A DNA stretch of 64,000 bases from Drechmeria coniospora. Taxonomy: Eukaryota > Ascomycota > Sordariomycetes > Hypocreales > Ophiocordycipitaceae. How positions within the stretch are numbered: position 1 is the first letter of the stretch; the number at the start of each line of letters is the position of its first letter. The notes under the pieces are model-generated. The model was not told where the DNA came from. It saw nothing but the letters and a program-made list of their open reading frames with translations, and did no database searches. Location: the NCBI RefSeq assembly GCF_001625195.1, contig NC_054390.1:806001-870000 (forward strand). Reading direction: 5' to 3'. The position numbers and the translations under genes are program-made. Shown in pieces: positions 44,774 to 56,223 of the stretch.

Positions 44774-45366
44774 TCAGGCTGCCGTCACGGGCTCGCTCGC
44801 CACGGCAGCGTCGGGCTCGCCCTTTGCCAGCCTCTGCCAGGTGCCGCCGAGGCGCTCGGCGAGCTTCTTCATGGCGGCGTCGTCGATGTCGTTGACGAGC
44901 GCCGCCACGTGGGCGACGTCGCGCTCCATCTGGACCTCCTTGGCCCGGCGATCCGAGTCGTCGCTTCCGAGAGGGCCAAAGACCCAGAGCTCCTTGATGC
45001 GGCGGGACAGGGCGAGGAGCTCCTTTACGGACGAGTACTGCACGAGGCGAGTCAGCGTCACGGCGCCAGCTTCGGCCGCGTAGGAAAGGGAGCGGCGCAC
45101 GAGACCATCGAACTCGAGCTTGATGGATATGCCCGTGACGGCCATCGACTCGGGCGTGGCGTTGTTGTGGTCGCCCGCCTCGGCCTGGACGGTGGCGAGC
45201 ATGACGAGGGTGCGGTACCGCGTGAGGATGTCGGCGGTGAGACGGTTGTGCATGTCTGCCTCGGGCGTTAACCTTCATGGCCGCGTCGAAGCACGCCCAT
45301 CGGGACAGAGGCGGCACGGAAAAGGTTACCCATGATGTTGGACGACGCGAGTTGGGAGCGGTCCAT
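44774..45366 (-). CDS. MED22: Mediator complex subunit 22 (Srb6)
   Basis: Head-module subunit of Mediator, the coactivator that bridges transcription factors and RNA polymerase II. The model is complement(join(44774..45037, 45101..45255, 45330..45366)), 151 residues. The short first exon MDRSQLASSNIM joins D and MHNRLTADILTRYRTLVMLATVQAE, the conserved Med22 helix. A second, 63-nt intron (GTGCGC to GTGCAG, branch GCTGAC) is a multiple of three and stays open. Removing it joins LEFDGL to YSSVKELLALSRRIKELWVFGPLG without a 21-residue insert, which fits the family better. The remainder is two helices and an acidic to Ala-rich tail. If that intron is retained, the protein is 172 residues. Confidence 0.85.
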
Positions 45367-47454
45367 GGATGCTCGTGCGATGACGGCTCGCGAGGGGTCG
45401 ACGGTGGAGGGTGACGGTCGGGGGTGACGGTCGGGGGTGATGACCGGGGGTGATGGCCGGAGGTGAGGTTGGAAGGATTTTGATGAAGCGAGGTGAAGCT
45501 GTTGAAAGAATTTTGATGAAACGAGGTGAAGCTGTTGGTGAGGGATGCGTGCGAGTGTTGGCCACCAAGAATGAGTGAGGAGCGGCGGGGTACATCTACC
45601 GCTACAAGTGGTGTACATGTAATCAAGTGCCATGCCATGCTTGCCAGACGTACCGTAGCGGTACTGCACAGTGTATCACAAGTACACCTGATATAGCCAT
45701 AGCCACAAGGTGCTGCACCTTTTTCGAGTCGGAAAGGAAGCCCTAGAAAAATAAAATGACGACTGTACGTGCGGATGAAATCGATCGACAGATATCTCGT
45801 CGGCATTGCTGCAGTAGTCCTGGGGGCTGAGGAATAATTCGCAACGTTAAATCAGGTTGTCGGCGTTGCTGGCTGTGTTGTCGACTGTCGGCAGTCCAAG
45901 GCGCCAAAGCGGTCACACCTCAAACATCTATTGGAATCAATCCTTTATTTTTACATGCTCGCATAGCGTATGTATTGTGTAAATATAGATTAAACATGAT
46001 GGAAAATAAATATTTTGGCTGTTGTATGTGTTTGCCAATAGAGTGTCTTGCAGTATTAGAAAACTTGGTAGAAGGTACAAAGGCTGGCCTGGTAGACCCA
46101 TGAAAATATACCCCACAAAGTTCTAATACTTTTGCCTACAACCAGTACTGTTACGGAGTCACTAAGCAGCTGCTCCAAGTAGGAATCTCAATGAAGTTTA
46201 TTAAAAGACTTGAAGGAAGAAAGACTGCTTGTCCGTTAGGGCTTCCTTTTCTGTGTGCACCCCTTGGGTGGGTATGTTGTCTCCTCTCGTCTTATGTCGT
46301 ATAAGTACAGTCGGGCTAAGCCCGATACCGGAACGCTTACCTAATACTCCGTACAATACTCCGTACTTCCCTGTCTCTGTGTTGTATGAAACAGCGCAAT
46401 TGAAAAACGACTCAATCGACCAATGCAACGCAAACGTCACAATGGGGTTTAGCACGTTTTCTTACGATGCAAGCCATCAAGTCGTTATATGCCAGCCATG
46501 CAGGACCTGTATAGGGCCTAAGGAAACGGCTATAAGAAGCCATCTCCGGGCAGAGCCGTTAGTAACTGGGCAAAAGGTGCAATCTTGCAATACGAGCCAT
46601 ACAATTGCAATGGCAGATGCGTAATTACAATGTATGGAGTACGGTTACGATAAATGCAGTGCGATTAACGAAATATACGGACAGGACTGCAAATGCAATG
46701 GTAACGACTGTACGGAGTATAGCTTGGGATGTAATAGTTATCGGCTTCTTCCGATCAATCCATTGGTCCGTCCACTTGACCATTCAGCTTGGGCTGTCAG
46801 CTGCTCGATCAGCCACTCCGAATGACCTGCTAGTTTTTCCCGTTTGGTAGCTCTAGGCAACGAGCTGGTCGGTGCAACTTGTCATGGACGGGTCCGTTGA
46901 GAGACAGTTAATCGTGAGGTTGTATTCAAGACTAAGTAAAGCTGGGCAAGCTTTCACGATGCTGTGCCTTTTGTGTAGCTGTCACACTATACGTTGCTTT
47001 ATTGAATAGGAGCATACGTCTCAACAAATGAAATAGCATTGATTTCTACAAAAGAGATTGCGGCCATAGTGGCCTTTTCTAATGAGCGTTTTCCTCACTG
47101 TAGGCCTGCTTGGACACTGTTCTCTGGCAAGAAGCTTTGCGCCGCTTGTGGGGCTGTTCGGACTAAACCTATTCCGAGCCCCTATGCATCTAATCGTATC
47201 ATTAGTGTGACAGTAGCAGTTGTGAGGGCAGGCTCCACTCTCTTAGGCCTGCGCCAGCTCTCGGCCTAGCCAAGCTTTACCCTTGCGTCTAGCCTTACGT
47301 ACATTATTGTGCGATATGACGACGCATAAATCTATAAATAACATATACCAATTCAGTTTCTGCCGACAAACCATAGGATTCGATTGCATTCAACTAATTA
47401 CATTAAAAAGTTACAAACGCCAAGAGAGTGAGTAAAAATAGTAGAATATAACAG
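45367..47454. other. Intergenic, minisatellite then AT-rich decayed repeats
   Basis: 45405-45560 holds small tandem repeats upstream of MED22 (GGGGGTGACGGTC and GATGAAGCGAGGTGAAGCTGTTG words). From about 45830 the sequence turns AT-rich. It probably includes old retroelement sequence continuous with the gypsy relic; no long terminal repeat pair could be identified by eye. Confidence 0.45.
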
Positions 47455-48530
47455 CATATTCGTAGTAATCGATCTGCTTACAAAGTACGGGTACTTTATG
47501 CCGGACAAGGAAGCAAGTAACGCAGAAGATCTCGCCTACGTGTTCCTATAAACAATTTTCAGCAACTACGGGCTTCCAAACGAGATTGTCTCTAACAGAG
47601 GAAGCATATTTACTACAAAATTCTAGCAAGCGCTTAAGTATAGTACAGCTTAAGACGAAACACAAGCTCAGTACTCCGTACTGCATAATACTACCCTTGA
47701 AAGGATGGGACAGAACTTCTAAATTAGACGCTCAAACAGTACCCACACTCGTGCATTAATTGTTCCCAACAGGACGAATTGGGGTAAATACTTAGTTAAT
47801 TACCTACTCCGTACTCCGTACAGTACAGTACAATTAGCTTAAAATAGATCCATTACAGAATCCACCAAAACTTGACCAGTATTATGATGCAACAGAGGAA
47901 AAAGGGGTCCGCCCTGACTAGGGCTACAACGAATCAAGGATCGTGAGATGGGTCAGAATCAATCTATTGGTGTTCTTCTTGATGATGTTGTTGCCAACCA
48001 CAAGGTGTCCTTTGGGCCTGCTTAAATAGGCGCAGATGTGGACACCGCTACGTAACTAACTACCCGGACTTTAACCCCGTCACAGGCCTGTTGACGCGTC
48101 GGCGCGACATATTATTATACGCTGATTATAGAGGGAGACATGGTCTACCAACTCCAGCAAGACTGCACAACCAAGCGACAAACTGAATTTTAAGAAATTT
48201 GGATTATTTAGAATCAACAAACCCATTTCAAAATACAACTACTCGTGCTACGCCCTACCACCTATTGGTAGTAGCACGTGGTACGAGTCCGAGTTCTCAT
48301 TATTCATTCAATTCTCCATATTTTACAGGAACCCTAGACCGCAAATCAAGGCCAAGACCAAAGATCAATAGGAATACGAGGTCGAAAAAATGTTCAATAC
48401 GAGGAAACGAGGCCAGAAACAAGAATACGTCATCAAGTGGAAAGGATACAGAGGAAAAGACTTAGGAACCACTCCAAAGCTTGGCACATTGTCGTACGAT
48501 ATCACGACAGTTCCACTGGGACAGACTTGT
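47455..48530 (+). mobile_element. Decayed Ty3/gypsy chromovirus fragment
   Basis: Around 47462-47640 the plus strand translates to an integrase core: VVIDLLTKYGYFMP, then ASNAEDLAYVFL, NYGLPNEIVSNRGSIFTTKF. Nonsense codons fall where the family has other residues, including a stop in place of the Trp after KF, and Asn replaces the catalytic Asp of the SDRG motif (SNRG here). Both changes are G-to-A or C-to-T. Around 48376-48460 it translates to a chromodomain (YEVEKMFNTRKRG followed by EYVIKWKGY), the C-terminal mark of chromoviral integrases. The intervening part is unreadable. The element is dead, its true ends are unknown, and it may begin upstream of 47455. Confidence 0.85.
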
Positions 48531-48710
48531 CGTGTAAATCCACAAACAAAATGTACCAATTCAGCTTCCACCGAATTGTCAAACATAAAAGGACGAACCC
48601 CCCCCCCGGGGGGAGACCAGGTTCAGAAGCTCAACGACGACAAACTCTCCAAAGTACCGTCTCTTCAAAAGAAAAGCCCGGCATCCACCCACGGCAGTAA
48701 CTCTTCCAAC

Positions 48711-49400
48711 ATGTCGAGCCACGTTACCATCCTCGCCGGCATCGTCGCCGCCTTCGGAACCCTCGCCGCAGCCGAGAGCTTCACCGGCCGTTCGCTGGCG
48801 TACCGACTCCCGAACTCCGTGTTGGGCGATGCCTGCCACCCTAACCCCGACGCGTCCTTGACCCTGGGGGACATCAGCATCATCCCCGCCTGCTTTGCCG
48901 AGCAAAGGATTTCGGAAAAGTGCGAACTCGACACGGGCGCCCTGGCGGACTTGAACAACGCCGCCAAGATGAACGCATATCGGGACTGCCTCTTCGGCGC
49001 CGGCAGCACCTACCAGAACGACCGCAATGCCTGCCTTACCTGCAAAGTCGAAAACGGCATTCACACTGCTGCCCAGGACCAGTTCTGGATCAACATTTAC
49101 AAGAAGTCTGATGCCATGTTCCAGAGCGCCAATCCCTTGAACAAGGGCCTTTGGCAAATGACTCTGGCACTCATCGGTGACTGGTCCACGTACCCCCAGC
49201 CGAACGCAAAGCCAAAGGCCGGATACCGTGCTAGTCAGGCCCGCTCTCATGAGCTGCAGAATGTTGGCAGCTACAGTCTTGCTCGCCGATCGAAGAGATC
49301 TGACAAGCAGGCTTCTGCTTCCCCCGCATGGAAGCTTGATGTTGAGGAGGCCTTTGATGCCAATGACGTCGTCATTGCCGCCTCGGCTAGGTGGTACTAA
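48711..49400 (+). CDS. Predicted secreted protein, unknown function
   Basis: A 229-residue single-exon protein. MSSHVTILAGIVAAFGTLAAAES is a clear signal peptide. The mature part has six cysteines in spaced pairs (GDACHPNP, PACFAE, EKCELD, YRDCLFGAG, NACLTCKVENG) followed by a helical QFWINIYKKSDAMFQ region. Near the C-terminus LARRSKRSDK contains a dibasic Lys-Arg, a possible Kex2 cut that would release a tail of about 33 residues. I recognise no family; secreted effector-like proteins have this look. The open frame extends upstream in phase through the chromodomain relic, but the ATG at 48711 before the signal peptide is the sensible start. Confidence 0.7.
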   Translation: MSSHVTILAGIVAAFGTLAAAESFTGRSLAYRLPNSVLGDACHPNPDASLTLGDISIIPACFAEQRISEKCELDTGALADLNNAAKMNAYRDCLFGAGSTYQNDRNACLTCKVENGIHTAAQDQFWINIYKKSDAMFQSANPLNKGLWQMTLALIGDWSTYPQPNAKPKAGYRASQARSHELQNVGSYSLARRSKRSDKQASASPAWKLDVEEAFDANDVVIAASARWY

Positions 49401-51522
49401 AAGAGACGGGGCTGGGGCAAGCGTTCACGTCATGTGGACGAGACGCTTCCTACAGGACGGAGCAGGCATATGGCAATATGCCGGGTGCCTACCTAGCACA
49501 CTGTAGTTAATCACAGTACGGCGTACATCGAGAGGCCCGTAGGGGCAGGTGTGCAAGCAATACAAGCAACTATCCCCCCCTTGAAGTACGGAGCACACCC
49601 ACAGTAGCTGTGCATCTACACACCTACAGTACGTTGGCACGCAATTACTCGTAGGTGCAGAGCACGGAGCGCAGCACACCTTGCTCCGTGCTACCCTGTA
49701 ATTACACGAGAGGACTGCGGAGAAAGTACAGCGATGAGCACGCCGTACGCACAAGTACTGTACGTACAATACACTTGCATTCCGCGCATCGCTCGAGTTG
49801 ATTACATACCGTAAACATGTCGATTTAGGTGTGCATCCGCGGTACGGAGAGCTGCCCTTGCAAGGCTCGCTTTGCCGCGGCTTAGAACGTCGAGCCTCGA
49901 GCCGCATGAGCCGTCATGGCAAAGCCGCTGGCGAGGCGCTGACGTAAAGCAAAGGTACAGTGCGAAGGAGCTCCCGCACCGTTGCATTATCATGGGGGCC
50001 AATACGTCGGGGCGCCTATGCGAATGGCGACGGGATCAGCTGGTAACACTCCGTATGCGGCACATGCACTGCAGTCGGTGCGCGTGCGTGGTGTCTCGGA
50101 ACTTGCATCTTCAAGTAGGTGTACAGTAACAGTGTAATACTCCGTGCTTGTAAATGTGAGTTTGAAGCACTTGAGCCGGTGAAGATGTACGCTGTAATGA
50201 CAGTACGTGCTGTAGGGTGGCACTGTCACGTGGTGTCGCGTGAACGGTACTGTACGTAGTTGCACTGTGTTACTGCGGTACAAATAAGGAGTATAATATT
50301 GCAGGCGGGGGAGGTTGGTTCTTTACAGTGTATTTACTCTTACAGTACAGCATTATTACTATTACTCTTTAAAGTTAGCTGCTGGTGCATCCACGTTCAC
50401 CTGCAAGTACACTTCAATGCCTGTACTTATAATGCATGTACTTGTACTTACTCCGTACATTAACAGGCCTATATTACTCACAACTACAAAGGGCAGCTCG
50501 AAGTAAAGAGTCTTGCTGGTAGCGATCGACTTCGCCGTACTCTGCTCGCACTCGAGCAGCTGCGGGTGCATGTAAATGTTGCAAACTTGCCGGGCCCTTC
50601 CCTTTCTCCAATCGAGCTCGGCACGCCATCATCTGCACCGTCCTCACGAACATGCGCATGATGGAGTATGCCAGGGGCGCCATATCAGGCACGGAGACAT
50701 GCAAGTACTTGTACTTCTTTCCGGGTGCATGCACGTACATGTACAGCAAGTATTATCAGTTGTACTTGACAGTACTTGCATGCTTGCGGTAGGCAAGAGG
50801 AAATACTTAGATAATATTAATTAATACTTGCAGGGTGCGGGCATTAGTGCTGACGCGCGGCCGTTGCCACATATTACTTACTCTACATGCACAAGGAGCC
50901 CTCACCAGCATCGTCTCCGCTTGCCCCGGACAAGACGGCAACGGAGATCGTCTCCAAGATCCGAGTCATCGACCGGGAACTGTACGTGTACCTGCACTCG
51001 TTCTCTCTACTCCGTACCGTCGCCAGAGATGTCGTTCGGCTGACCGGGAAAGCAGTCGATACGTCGCGCCGTCGCCTGGCCGAGTCGAAGCAGCGGCCAA
51101 GCTCCTCGTCGAAGCAGCCCACACGACGGTCAAGGAGCCGTCGAGAAGTTCGAGGGCGTCTGCTGCCACGTACGTCTAGGTACTCATGGAGCGATACCAC
51201 CCCATCCTGTAATTAGCACGACGACGGCGACGGTACTAATGGGTGGCCTGTCGTGGTATGCATGCTCCCAGGCCGTCGTCGTCTCCACCGAGGATGCATA
51301 TAACTGCTCGCTAATAGCAGTCGCCGTACCGACCGACCAACTGCTGCATGGCCGACCTGCGGCTTGGCCGCGCGCCATGCCACCTCCTCTCTCGACCCGG
51401 GCTGGTGAGCTCTGCTCCCGCAACATGCTCCTCGACACCCTCGGATGAGCGTTCCTCGCCTCGTCTCACTTATGCCGCAAGCTCGTTCGAAAGTGCGCTT
51501 CCGACGACCGAGATAGACCATC
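49401..51522. other. Intergenic, no gene supported
   Basis: About 2.1 kb rich in TACTCCGTA and GTACTTGCA words and CA/TG-rich stretches, with no frame of natural composition. The stretch 50880-51220 is GC-rich and open on several frames, but no domain or start context supports a gene. Confidence 0.5.
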
Positions 51523-52374
51523 ATGTCGACCACGACCACCGCCTCGGCCACGGCCACGACCCCGGGAAGCGTCGTCACCTCCTTTGCGAGCAAGCCTCTC
51601 ACGACATCCTTTTCCCGACCGTCGGACTGCTCCACCGCCCTCGAGCTTCTGTCAGGATCCATCCCCATCCTTGACCTGAATCCCACCTGCCTCCCCGAAG
51701 GCATGCAAACCTCGTCCGACTCTTACTTTTCCCCCGGACTCGCTTGCCCGTCCGGCTACCTCAAAGCCTGCCACGACAACGGAGGCGTGTCGTCCGTCAC
51801 GACCGCCGTCTGCTGCCCCACCTTGAACGGTGACATTTCCTTGTCCTGCGCCGACATGGCCACCAACACGGGCGCCTGGAAAACGCTCTATTGCGGCTGG
51901 ATGCCGCCGCCGGGCCTCACCACGACATTGTCCTTTACGGTGAGCAGGAACAACGGCACCACCAGCACGTCCGTGGTGGCCATGACGAGGCCCATCGCGC
52001 TCAACGCCTTTGGCGTGCGCATGGTATACCAGAGCACCGACGTCATGACGGCGACGGCGACGGCGACGGCGGACGGCTCTCCGAGGATATCCGTCTCCTC
52101 GGGAGTCGTGCCTGATTCTTCCTCTGGCTTGTCGACGGGGGCCGAGATCGCCATCGCCATCGTCATACCTCTCGTCGCTCTTGCCGTCCTCCTTGGCGCG
52201 TGGTTGACGTGGCGAAGACGGCGGCGACGGCAGCCGCAGGGGGTGCAGCTCCAGACGAGCGAACCGAAGGCGCCGGCGAAAACCGTGTTGCATCCGGAAA
52301 ATTTGCCCGAGATGGAGGGGACTCCCGTGGGGGAGGTGGCGATGCTGGCGGACACAAGTCGCGAGTCTAAATAG
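51523..52374 (+). CDS. Single-span cell-surface protein, unknown function
   Basis: A 283-residue single-exon frame with the topology of fungal wall-sensor-like proteins. A Ser/Thr-rich N-terminal part contains eight to nine cysteines (DLNPTCLPEG, LACPSGYLKACHD, TAVCCPTLNG, SLSCADM, LYCGW). A Thr/Ala/Ser-rich stalk leads to one membrane span at about residues 208-230 (IAIAIVIPLVALAVLLGAWLTW), then RRRRRR, and a short cytoplasmic tail. No cleavable signal peptide is visible, so an upstream signal exon may be missing or the span may act as the signal anchor. I know proteins of this general build in many ascomycetes; no function can be named. Confidence 0.68.
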   Translation: MSTTTTASATATTPGSVVTSFASKPLTTSFSRPSDCSTALELLSGSIPILDLNPTCLPEGMQTSSDSYFSPGLACPSGYLKACHDNGGVSSVTTAVCCPTLNGDISLSCADMATNTGAWKTLYCGWMPPPGLTTTLSFTVSRNNGTTSTSVVAMTRPIALNAFGVRMVYQSTDVMTATATATADGSPRISVSSGVVPDSSSGLSTGAEIAIAIVIPLVALAVLLGAWLTWRRRRRRQPQGVQLQTSEPKAPAKTVLHPENLPEMEGTPVGEVAMLADTSRESK

Positions 52375-52833
52375 ACCATCTCTCACCATGTCCGTCTGAT
52401 CTTCGATTCGTGGAGCGTCCGTTTATTTTAGTCTTGGACGACATGTCTCGCACGGAAGATGAGCACAATGGCGACAGGGACAATTCTCAGGGGCCGTCGA
52501 GTGGTTGAGCAGCGCTCGCGTGACCATCATGCTCTCGACGGGAATCATTCGCCAGCAGTAGTCGTCTTCTTGTCGAGGCGAGAAGCGAGGGCGGCAAAGG
52601 GATCCTCGTTGCTCGGCAGCATGCACATGCTCGCCGACGAAACTCGCAGGTGTCAAATGCGCTGCGGCCATTCATCCGTTTCACCAGCAGCCAACGCCGT
52701 CTGTGCCTTGACCTTGACGCCGCCCCTCTCCCCTTCGTTCACGCGCCTTTGGTGGAATCGTCACTTCGCCTGTCGGCTCGGCTCGAAACCACTGCCCAGG
52801 AGCACGGCGACTGCGGTGCGCACGCAATCCGAG

Positions 52834-53577
52834 ATGGACGAATACCCCGCATGTCCGCCGTCAAACGCGCAAACGCACCGGTGGTACGCAGCCGTCAAGG
52901 AACTCTGGTACGAGTTGGAAGGTCGGCTGCGCGATGAGGACAGGCAGCGTTGGTTCGACATGGTCGGCAAGCTTCCATGCAGCAAGACGACCGCCACGCC
53001 CTTTAATCACTCCATCGGACGCAATGCCCGAATGACGGGAAACTGGTTTTCCTGGCTCTTCCTCAGGGCCATGTTCGGTCATGAGCGAATTCGATCGTGC
53101 AAAACGGCAGCCGCCGTCGCCCAAGCGAACCCGGGTACAGATCTCGAGTTCGACGTCTTGCCAAAAGGATACTTTGCCGAATTCATGGATAGCTCAAACA
53201 TGTCCGTGTTTGCCACCTTGGATGCACATCCCGAAGCTGATGGTTGCCTCGATAGAGAATCGTCGTGGACGTGCGACGAAGACGTGACATCCGATGCCGA
53301 GGGGACACTTGCCGATGCCGACGGCGCCATCAGATGCAAGCGCACGGCCGAGCATGGAACCGGCCGCGGGAGGGTGGCAATCAAGAAAGCCAGAATACAC
53401 GGCCAAGAGAGGATGTACGACGAGCTCCGGAGCATAAAGGCGAAGATTGCCAAGATGGAATCGGTCCACCGGCAGCTGGATAAGCGGATGGAGGAGCTTC
53501 TCGCCCAGCAGACGCGGCTCTGGGACCTCATGAGAACGCAGTTTGATGCCTATCTCGACGAGATCAAGTCCAGATGA
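52834..53577 (+). CDS. Uncharacterised protein with C-terminal coiled coil
   Basis: From the ATG at 52834 the frame gives 247 residues: MDEYPACPPSNAQTHRWYAAVKELW at the start, a Trp-rich conserved-looking block (NWFSWLFLRAMFGHERIRSC), an acidic middle, a basic patch (CKRTAEHGTGRGRVAIKKAR) that could be a nuclear signal, and a C-terminal heptad region (MYDELRSIKAKIAKMESVHRQL and following). The frame is open further upstream to 52459, but that part has poor composition. The length, acidic domain and coiled coil suggest a nuclear or regulatory protein; no family is recognised. Confidence 0.5.
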   Translation: MDEYPACPPSNAQTHRWYAAVKELWYELEGRLRDEDRQRWFDMVGKLPCSKTTATPFNHSIGRNARMTGNWFSWLFLRAMFGHERIRSCKTAAAVAQANPGTDLEFDVLPKGYFAEFMDSSNMSVFATLDAHPEADGCLDRESSWTCDEDVTSDAEGTLADADGAIRCKRTAEHGTGRGRVAIKKARIHGQERMYDELRSIKAKIAKMESVHRQLDKRMEELLAQQTRLWDLMRTQFDAYLDEIKSR

Positions 53578-54054
53578 TGCCGCGCAAAGGGGCGGCGATG
53601 GAGCGGGTGCCTTTCATTCACACGCAGGTACGAGAGGCGGGGCGGAGCAGCAAGGACGGATCATGCCCCCCCCCCTCCGGCGTCCCTGTACGGAGGAGAT
53701 GATGTGATGGAATTTGGCGACTGCGGTGGATATGAATGAGTGAATTCACATGGGCCAGCACCGCAGGAACGACGTGGAGGACATTCTTGACAGATCCAGC
53801 CGCTGGCATTAAACGCCGGCAACATTGTATTGTCCCCCTCCGACTTCTGCTCGGCGGCCGTCGAGGATGAGTGCCAGACCATAGGACCGGTGTGTAAGAA
53901 ATTCTCGACAGGTGCCGCCGCTGGCGTCGGACGACGGCCACCTTTCAGCAGTCTCCCGATTGCACTATGACGTTCCAGTTCTACGGGTGAAATATCTGAC
54001 CGCTGTACAAATTCTCGACAGGTGCCGCCGCTGGCTTCGGACGACGGCCATCTT
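53578..54054. other. Spacer holding a duplicated gene end
   Basis: Contains the first copy of a 110-bp tandem duplication (53899-54008). That copy matches the last coding bases plus trailer of the secreted-protein gene at 54055-54783. Nothing else recognised. Confidence 0.6.
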
Positions 54055-54118
54055 CTAGCAGTCTCCCGATTGCACTATGACGTTCCAGTTCTGCGGGTGA
54101 AATATCTGACCGCTGTAC
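53899..54118 (+). repeat. 110-bp tandem duplication at a gene 3' end
   Basis: 53899-54008 and 54009-54118 are two copies starting AAATTCTCGACAGGTGCC and ending CCGCTGTAC. The second copy contains the final 20 or so codons and stop of the minus-strand secreted protein; the first is an untranslated duplicate that also ends in a stop (TGA in place of TAG). Confidence 0.9.
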
Positions 54119-54783
54119 ATGGCTTCCCCGCAAACGGCGGTGATGAAGTCGGCGCCGTTGACAATGTCCCGGTAGCTTCCGAGAGTCTTTGTCGTCGGCT
54201 CCTACGAAGCCTCTCCATCAGCCGACGGGGCGGGCAGGTTCTCCTCGAGCATGCACTGACATCGTTGCACCACCAGATGGCGGCGCCGCTGCTGCAGCTC
54301 ACCTGGCCGCACTTTCGAGGGCCGGCCGGCAGGGTCGGCTGCACGTGATCCCACTGCCAGGAATTGAGATCCATCCTCGCCTCGTAGATGGCGCGATGGT
54401 CGGCGAGCGGAAATGTGTTGCAGTGCAGCTCTATGTGGCCCTTTATCTTGTCGAACGGCCCCGCAGATCGGTCAATGGTGCTCATGCTGGCAGACGGAGC
54501 GTGCCAATCCAGGAGAGCCTCGGCGCGGACTTGCTGAGCAGTGCCATGAAGGACGGTGGTGTTGCCTGTCGTAAATTTGACCATGCTTGGAGGGGTGACG
54601 GGGTCATGGGCAGGATGTGCGACGGCGCGGCCGTTCTCGAGCGGCCATTAGCGAATACTCGGCACAACCATGCAGGCACAAGCCCATGCGACGACGGGTG
54701 CTTCAACCAGCTAGACGGCTTACACATACTCCCGGGGCGAGGGGGAGGGAGAGGAACCCAATGAGATGGGTCGACTGCATCAT
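54055..54783 (-). CDS. Small secreted cysteine-containing protein
   Basis: The model is complement(join(54055..54186, 54261..54635, 54730..54783)), 186 residues. Exon 1 (MMQSTHLIGFLSLPLAPG) is a signal peptide. A GTATGT donor and a CTCGAG acceptor, with a GCTAAT branch just before, lead to NGRAVAHPAHDPVTPPSMVKF. Exon 2 has few cysteines until the block PRKCGQVSCSSGAAIWWCND, which resembles a motif I know from many small secreted fungal proteins (CxxVSCSxxxxIxxCND). A 74-nt intron (GTCAGT to CAAAG) leads to TLGSYRDIVNGADFITAVCGEA and the end VIVQSGDC. All junctions are phase 0. Role unknown; effector-like. The gene end is duplicated downstream. Confidence 0.75.
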
Positions 54784-56223
54784 GAACGTCGTTGAACGTG
54801 GGAGGAGTGTGCGCCGACAATCCTGCAGAAGCCGTGCGCAACCTCGAAGAATGGACTTTACGAACCATCCAATGGCGAGTGAGGAAAAGGGTGAAGCGAC
54901 GACCGCATCCCATAGCGATGACGCACTGTTTAGGGCCGCTGCGGTGCGATGCTGCGGTGCGATGCTGCGATGCTTGGACGCTGCCCAGGCTCCATTGCCA
55001 CGACGTCAGCCATGGACAGGCGTGCCCATCGTGGACGGAAAGTCGTCAACGCGACAACGGAGTACGCCAGTGAGACGTGCATGACGCAGCACTGTTCATC
55101 ATAATGTTTCTCATTTGTCCATGCGAGGACATGATGAAGTCGAGCGAACGGCAACTGACGTCCCCTAGCCCGTCAGCGAGAACATTGGCGTCATGGGAAT
55201 CCCGTCATGGGCTGATATCCTTGCGATTGAATGTGGCAGTGGCGTGTCAATGGATTGCCAGAGAAGCGATTGAATGTGACGTCCAAGCAGCACGTTTCAT
55301 GCCGTGTTCTTCATTCTGTCCATGGAAGACGGAAAAGTCCAGCGTGGCAGCTGGCGTCGCAGGCGTCGAAGCCGTCATGCACAATGTGTCCAAGTGAATC
55401 TGTCCATTGCCAACCCCCCAAACTCGTGTGTACCGACCATGCAAAAGGTCTTGGTGCTCGTCATTTCCATGGTATTGGATGGTTGGCTGAACGGTTGGTT
55501 TGCTTTTCTGTGCACTGTTTTCTTTGGACGCTGCCAGGGGGAGGAGAGCGTCGTTGGATTGGCCGCAAAAAACACCCTTGTCGGCAGAGCTGGGCAGGGC
55601 GATGAGCGGCCAGCCGTAGCGTCGTTGGGACGGGAAAAGAAGCACCCAAATCTGGCCGCACATGCTGTTCCGTGGGATGCCCCTGGTAGTCGATGTGCCT
55701 GTGCCCAGACGAGGACACGAACCTGAGAGCCGGGACTTTTGGGGGACCACGGGAGGATGGTTTCACCCGAGATGCTCTCGGACTCGGCCCCGAGAAGACG
55801 CGGCAAGCGATCACGTGTCGGAGACGGCCTCGGGAAACAAAACGTGCATCAAGTTTTCGACGACGTTTCGTGCTTCACCCAAGTAAAAAAATGGTCGAGC
55901 CAAGATTCCCAAGTGGTGGAGGGTTGTGTAGCGAAGAAAAACAAAACGGCCCATGAAACCGCCACGCATAGCGCCACCTGAGACGGCTGACCGCCCGAGG
56001 CGAGGCTGATGAACCAGGGACATTCTCGCCTCACGTGCACCTGCTGCCAACCCCTATACGGTGCATTCTGCCTCCTATATCAGGTATCCATACGGAGCAC
56101 ACAGGTGCACCTATATATCGGCTCGTGGCCCATCGTCTTACGTTTCATGCGAGCCAAGATCACATCTCCCACCTCATCTCTCGGCATGATCATTGCGTGC
56201 TGGTGACCCCACGCTTGACGACA
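54784..56223. other. Intergenic, no gene supported
   Basis: About 1.4 kb. Includes a three-copy GCTGCGGTGCGAT repeat at about 54938-54975. Overlapping open frames on both strands have no domain content. Confidence 0.45.

Noticed and set aside
50887..51216. Ser/Arg-rich 109-codon frame
   Set aside because: Low-complexity C-terminal half and no start context or homologous domain that I can see.
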